Source of the DNA: DASPPK01 sp964399235
Lineage (GTDB): Archaea > Thermoproteota > Bathyarchaeia > Bathyarchaeales > Bathycorpusculaceae
DNA: 6,981 nt
NCBI GenBank assembly: GCA_964399235.1
Contig: CAYNQC010000073.1
Coordinates: 1 to 6,981, forward strand
Direction: 5' to 3'
Shown: piece after piece, positions 5,439 through 6,981 of the stretch
How positions within the stretch are numbered: position 1 is the first letter of the stretch
Layout of the letters: the number at the start of each line of letters is the position of its first letter
Notes under the pieces: generated by a model
Told to the model about the DNA's origin: nothing
Databases searched by the model: none
What the model saw: the letters and a program-made list of their open reading frames with translations, nothing else
Made by a program: the position numbers and the translations under genes

Positions 5439-5735
5439 GTGTACACATTGGCACAGGTCAAAACTTGTTCGCAAACATGTGAAGCCTTCAAATGCACAAA
5501 AAACGCCACGATGAACCGTCAAGATGGCATCTGGTGCAGATGGACCGAAGACGTGTGTAACGTAGCAAACTGTACCTACGCAATCTGCTCAAAAAGACGG
5601 TTGCTCCCCAGAGGAATCTGCGGAGAAACCATAAAACGGAAAACCGTTGAAAAAGAACTCGACGAAGTAATAGGCCCAACCGTGAAGCTTCGAGGCAAAA
5701 CTCTCCGCAAATTCGGAGAGAAAGAAATCTTCTAA
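5439..5735 (+). CDS. Small eight-cysteine protein, possible metal-binding
   Basis: A 98-residue basic protein of unknown function. Cysteines fall at 10, 14, 19, 33, 40, 45, 50 and 61, in the pattern CSQTCEAFKC, then WCRWTEDVC, then NCTYAIC, then KRRLLPRGICG. Eight cysteines could hold two structural zinc ions or an iron-sulfur cluster. There is no signal peptide, so a cytoplasmic metal site is likelier than disulfides. The C-terminal 35 residues are charged (KRKTVEKELDEV, KLRGKTLRKFGEKE) and could contact nucleic acid or a protein partner. GTG 5439 is the first usual start after the in-frame TGA at 5427. TTG 5448 is an alternative, and neither has an ideal Shine-Dalgarno. It is convergent with rpo12. 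The regular Cys spacing makes a real gene likely. I do not recognise a named family. Confidence 0.75.
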   Translation: MYTLAQVKTCSQTCEAFKCTKNATMNRQDGIWCRWTEDVCNVANCTYAICSKRRLLPRGICGETIKRKTVEKELDEVIGPTVKLRGKTLRKFGEKEIF

Positions 5736-5779
5736 CAACACCAAAGCAGTCTCAGCAGACCAACGTTCACCAGATACCC

Positions 5780-5792
5780 ATTCTCTCTTTTT
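5780..5792 (+). terminator. Pyrimidine- and T-rich tract ending the eight-cysteine gene
   Basis: ATTCTCTCTTTTT follows the stop at 5735 by about 45 bases, in the convergent gap with rpo12. T-rich tracts suffice for termination in archaea. A small GTCT/AGAC stem lies upstream of it at about 5753-5764 and could serve the rpo12 transcript from the other side. Confidence 0.35.
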
Positions 5793-5796
5793 CGCT

Positions 5797-5964
5797 TTAC
5801 TTCGCAGGAATACGCTTAACAACCGGCGGCTTCACTTTCTTCAAAATCCTGTACCCACAAATAATGCACTTCGTCTCTCCGCCCCGCATGTCTAACTCTT
5901 CAGACGGAACTCGCGCACCACACTTGACACATTCGTAAACGATACCCGCAGACGACTTTTCCAA
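5797..5964 (-). CDS. rpo12: DNA-directed RNA polymerase subunit Rpo12 (subunit P)
   Basis: A 55-residue zinc-ribbon subunit of archaeal RNA polymerase, homologous to eukaryotic Rpb12 (ABC10-alpha), needed for polymerase assembly and promoter opening. The sequence shows CVKC at 12-15 and CIIC at 33-36 as the zinc ligands, then the family signature GYRILKKVKPPVVKRI at 37-52. Length is normal (about 45-60). The start is TTG at 5964, with AGAGGG as Shine-Dalgarno six bases before it. An in-frame TAA lies further upstream, with no ATG or GTG between. The gene is easily missed because it is short and lacks ATG. Its promoter lies in the 88-base gap shared with the divergent trm5-like gene. The third-position G/T bias matches the other minus-strand genes. 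Confidence 0.95.
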   Translation of the reverse strand: MEKSSAGIVYECVKCGARVPSEELDMRGGETKCIICGYRILKKVKPPVVKRIPAK

Positions 5965-6002
5965 ATACTATCCCTCTTTCTAAAAAAGGAAAACCACTCC
6001 GC

Positions 6003-6010
6003 TTTTAAAC
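6003..6010. promoter_or_regulatory. TATA element shared by divergent rpo12 and trm5-like genes
   Basis: The minus strand reads GTTTAAAA after a purine-rich GGGAAAC BRE-like element, giving a start near 5981 and a 17-base leader with Shine-Dalgarno AGAGGG before TTG 5964. The plus strand reads TTTTAAAC, giving a start near 6033 and a leader of about 20 bases. The TTTAAA core is a perfect palindrome. BRE support is clear only for rpo12. Confidence 0.55.
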
Positions 6011-6039
6011 GTTTCCCGCCAAACCCATACTCCAACAAC

Positions 6040-6046
6040 GGAAAGG
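6040..6046 (+). promoter_or_regulatory. Shine-Dalgarno of the trm5-like gene
   Basis: GGAAAGG lies six bases before ATG 6053. It supports that start, which matters because the protein appears short at its N-terminus. Confidence 0.55.
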
Positions 6047-6052
6047 CAACAC

Positions 6053-6958
6053 ATGACAAAACACCTCAAAACCCTACTCTCCCAGACTCTTTCGCCGAAA
6101 GAAGTAGCCAACATATACAATTCCTACGACATAATAGGCGACATAGCAATCATCCGAACCACAAAACAAACCGCCAAACACAGCAGAGACATCGCACGGG
6201 CAATCATGACCGTCCACAACAACATCAAAACCGTCCTAGCCCAAACAAGCGCCGTCAAGGGAGAATTCAGGCTAAGAAAACTGAAACACATCGCCGGAGA
6301 ACACAAAACCCACACCGTCCACAAAGAATCAGGATGCCTGTTCAACGTAGACCTTGAAAAATGCTATTTCTCACCAAGACTCTTCCATGAACGAAGACGC
6401 ATAGCAGAACAAGTCAGACCCGGAGAGGTCGTCATAAACATGTTTGCCGGCGTAGGATGCTTTTCAATCCTCATCGCAAAAAAAGCAAACCACACCAAGG
6501 TGTACTCAATCGACATAAACCCCGCCGCCATCGAGTACACACGAGAAAATGCCCGGACAAACAAAGTATTCACAAAAGTCATACCCATCCAGGGAGACGC
6601 AAAAACAATCATCCCCAAACAGCTACGCCATCTGGCCGACAGAGTGCTCATGCCCCTGCCCGAAAAAGCCCTCGAATACCTCCCCCACGCCATACACGCA
6701 ATAAAAACACGCGGAGGATGGATACACTACTACGATTTCGAACACGCCAACAAACACGAGAACCCCGTACGAAAAGTCAAAATCAAAGTGGCAGAAAGAC
6801 TTCGAAAACTGAAAACGCCTTTTCAAATCTGTTCCGGACGAACCGTAAGAGAAACTGGACCAAACTGGTACCAAACAGCACTAGACATCAAAATACTACC
6901 GAAAAAGCACGCTAGCCTCAAAAACTCAAGACAAAGCGTGCATTCGGGATCAACATAG
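6053..6958 (+). CDS. Trm5-like tRNA (guanine37-N1)-methyltransferase lacking domain D1
   Basis: A 301-residue class I SAM-dependent methyltransferase of the Trm5/Met-10+ family. Trm5 makes m1G37 next to the anticodon, which prevents frameshifting; some archaeal paralogues also modify wyosine precursors. Seen: D2 segment SYDIIGDIAII (24-34), GEFRLRKLKHIAGE (70-83), VDLEKCYFSPRL (99-110), SAM loop FAGVGCFSI (131-139), SIDINP (152-157), QGDAKTI (180-186) and RVLMPLPEKALEYL (197-210). R73 and D154 match R145 and D223 of Methanocaldococcus jannaschii Trm5b, but P201 stands where that enzyme has N265. Only about 23 residues precede the D2 segment, against about 95 there, so the D1 domain is absent. 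The frame offers no earlier ATG, GTG or TTG back to a TAA at 5981. It is divergent from rpo12. The family is firm; which guanosine position or step it serves is less so. Confidence 0.9.
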   Translation: MTKHLKTLLSQTLSPKEVANIYNSYDIIGDIAIIRTTKQTAKHSRDIARAIMTVHNNIKTVLAQTSAVKGEFRLRKLKHIAGEHKTHTVHKESGCLFNVDLEKCYFSPRLFHERRRIAEQVRPGEVVINMFAGVGCFSILIAKKANHTKVYSIDINPAAIEYTRENARTNKVFTKVIPIQGDAKTIIPKQLRHLADRVLMPLPEKALEYLPHAIHAIKTRGGWIHYYDFEHANKHENPVRKVKIKVAERLRKLKTPFQICSGRTVRETGPNWYQTALDIKILPKKHASLKNSRQSVHSGST

Positions 6959-6981
6959 AAACTGCACGGAAAGCACGGCAA

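Noticed and set aside
5150..5509. 119-codon minus-strand ORF across the end of the surface-protein gene
   Set aside because: It is antisense to the transmembrane segment and crosses a clear TATA box, with no conserved features.
1..6981. CRISPR array, tRNA or rRNA gene, insertion sequence, toxin-antitoxin or phage genes
   Set aside because: Searched by eye on both strands. No repeat-spacer pattern, cloverleaf, terminal inverted repeats with transposase, or recognisable defence or phage protein is present.

Overview
The window reads as chromosomal DNA of an archaeon. Three protein families point that way: an archaeal-type NMN adenylyltransferase (NadM), the zinc-ribbon RNA polymerase subunit Rpo12, and a Trm5-type tRNA methyltransferase. 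Genes are preceded by TATA-like boxes about 25-28 bases before likely transcript starts, some with purine-rich BRE-like sequence, and Shine-Dalgarno sites are patchy. The mix fits an uncultivated TACK-type lineage such as Bathyarchaeia, but the lineage is inference from general resemblance. No rRNA, tRNA, CRISPR array, transposase or integrase was seen.

Layout, left to right. 1-341 (-): 5' part of a VOC/glyoxalase-fold gene, cut by the window edge. 447-971 (+): nadM, divergent from it. 972-1341: a gap with a possible 36-residue membrane microprotein on the minus strand, a nested 10-codon upstream ORF, and two hairpins. 1342-2136 (-): SAM hydroxide adenosyltransferase (DUF62). 2205-2927 (+): a membrane protein resembling an ECF transporter S component, divergent from the DUF62 gene across 68 bases. 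2998-3031: a terminator-like hairpin. 3273-5339 (+): a large secreted, membrane-anchored, sequon-rich surface protein with four tandem beta-sandwich-like repeats. 5439-5735 (+): a small protein with eight cysteines. 5797-5964 (-): rpo12, a short gene with a TTG start. 6053-6958 (+): a Trm5-like tRNA methyltransferase, divergent from rpo12 and possibly sharing its TATA element.

Most genes are single housekeeping units with their own promoters, so no large operon is apparent. The pair most likely to work together is the DUF62 enzyme, which splits S-adenosylmethionine into adenosine and methionine, and the S-component-like protein, which could bind a related small molecule. Rpo12 and Trm5 are both information-processing genes and form a divergent pair.

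The plus strand is rich in C and A throughout. Third codon positions are mostly A/C in plus-strand genes and mostly G/T in minus-strand genes, so the bias follows the DNA strand rather than the gene. This looks like replication-strand mutation bias. I found no clear new multi-gene system. The best leads are the microprotein locus, the repeat-built surface protein, the eight-cysteine protein, and the Trm5 that lacks the D1 domain and carries Pro in place of a catalytic-pocket Asn.
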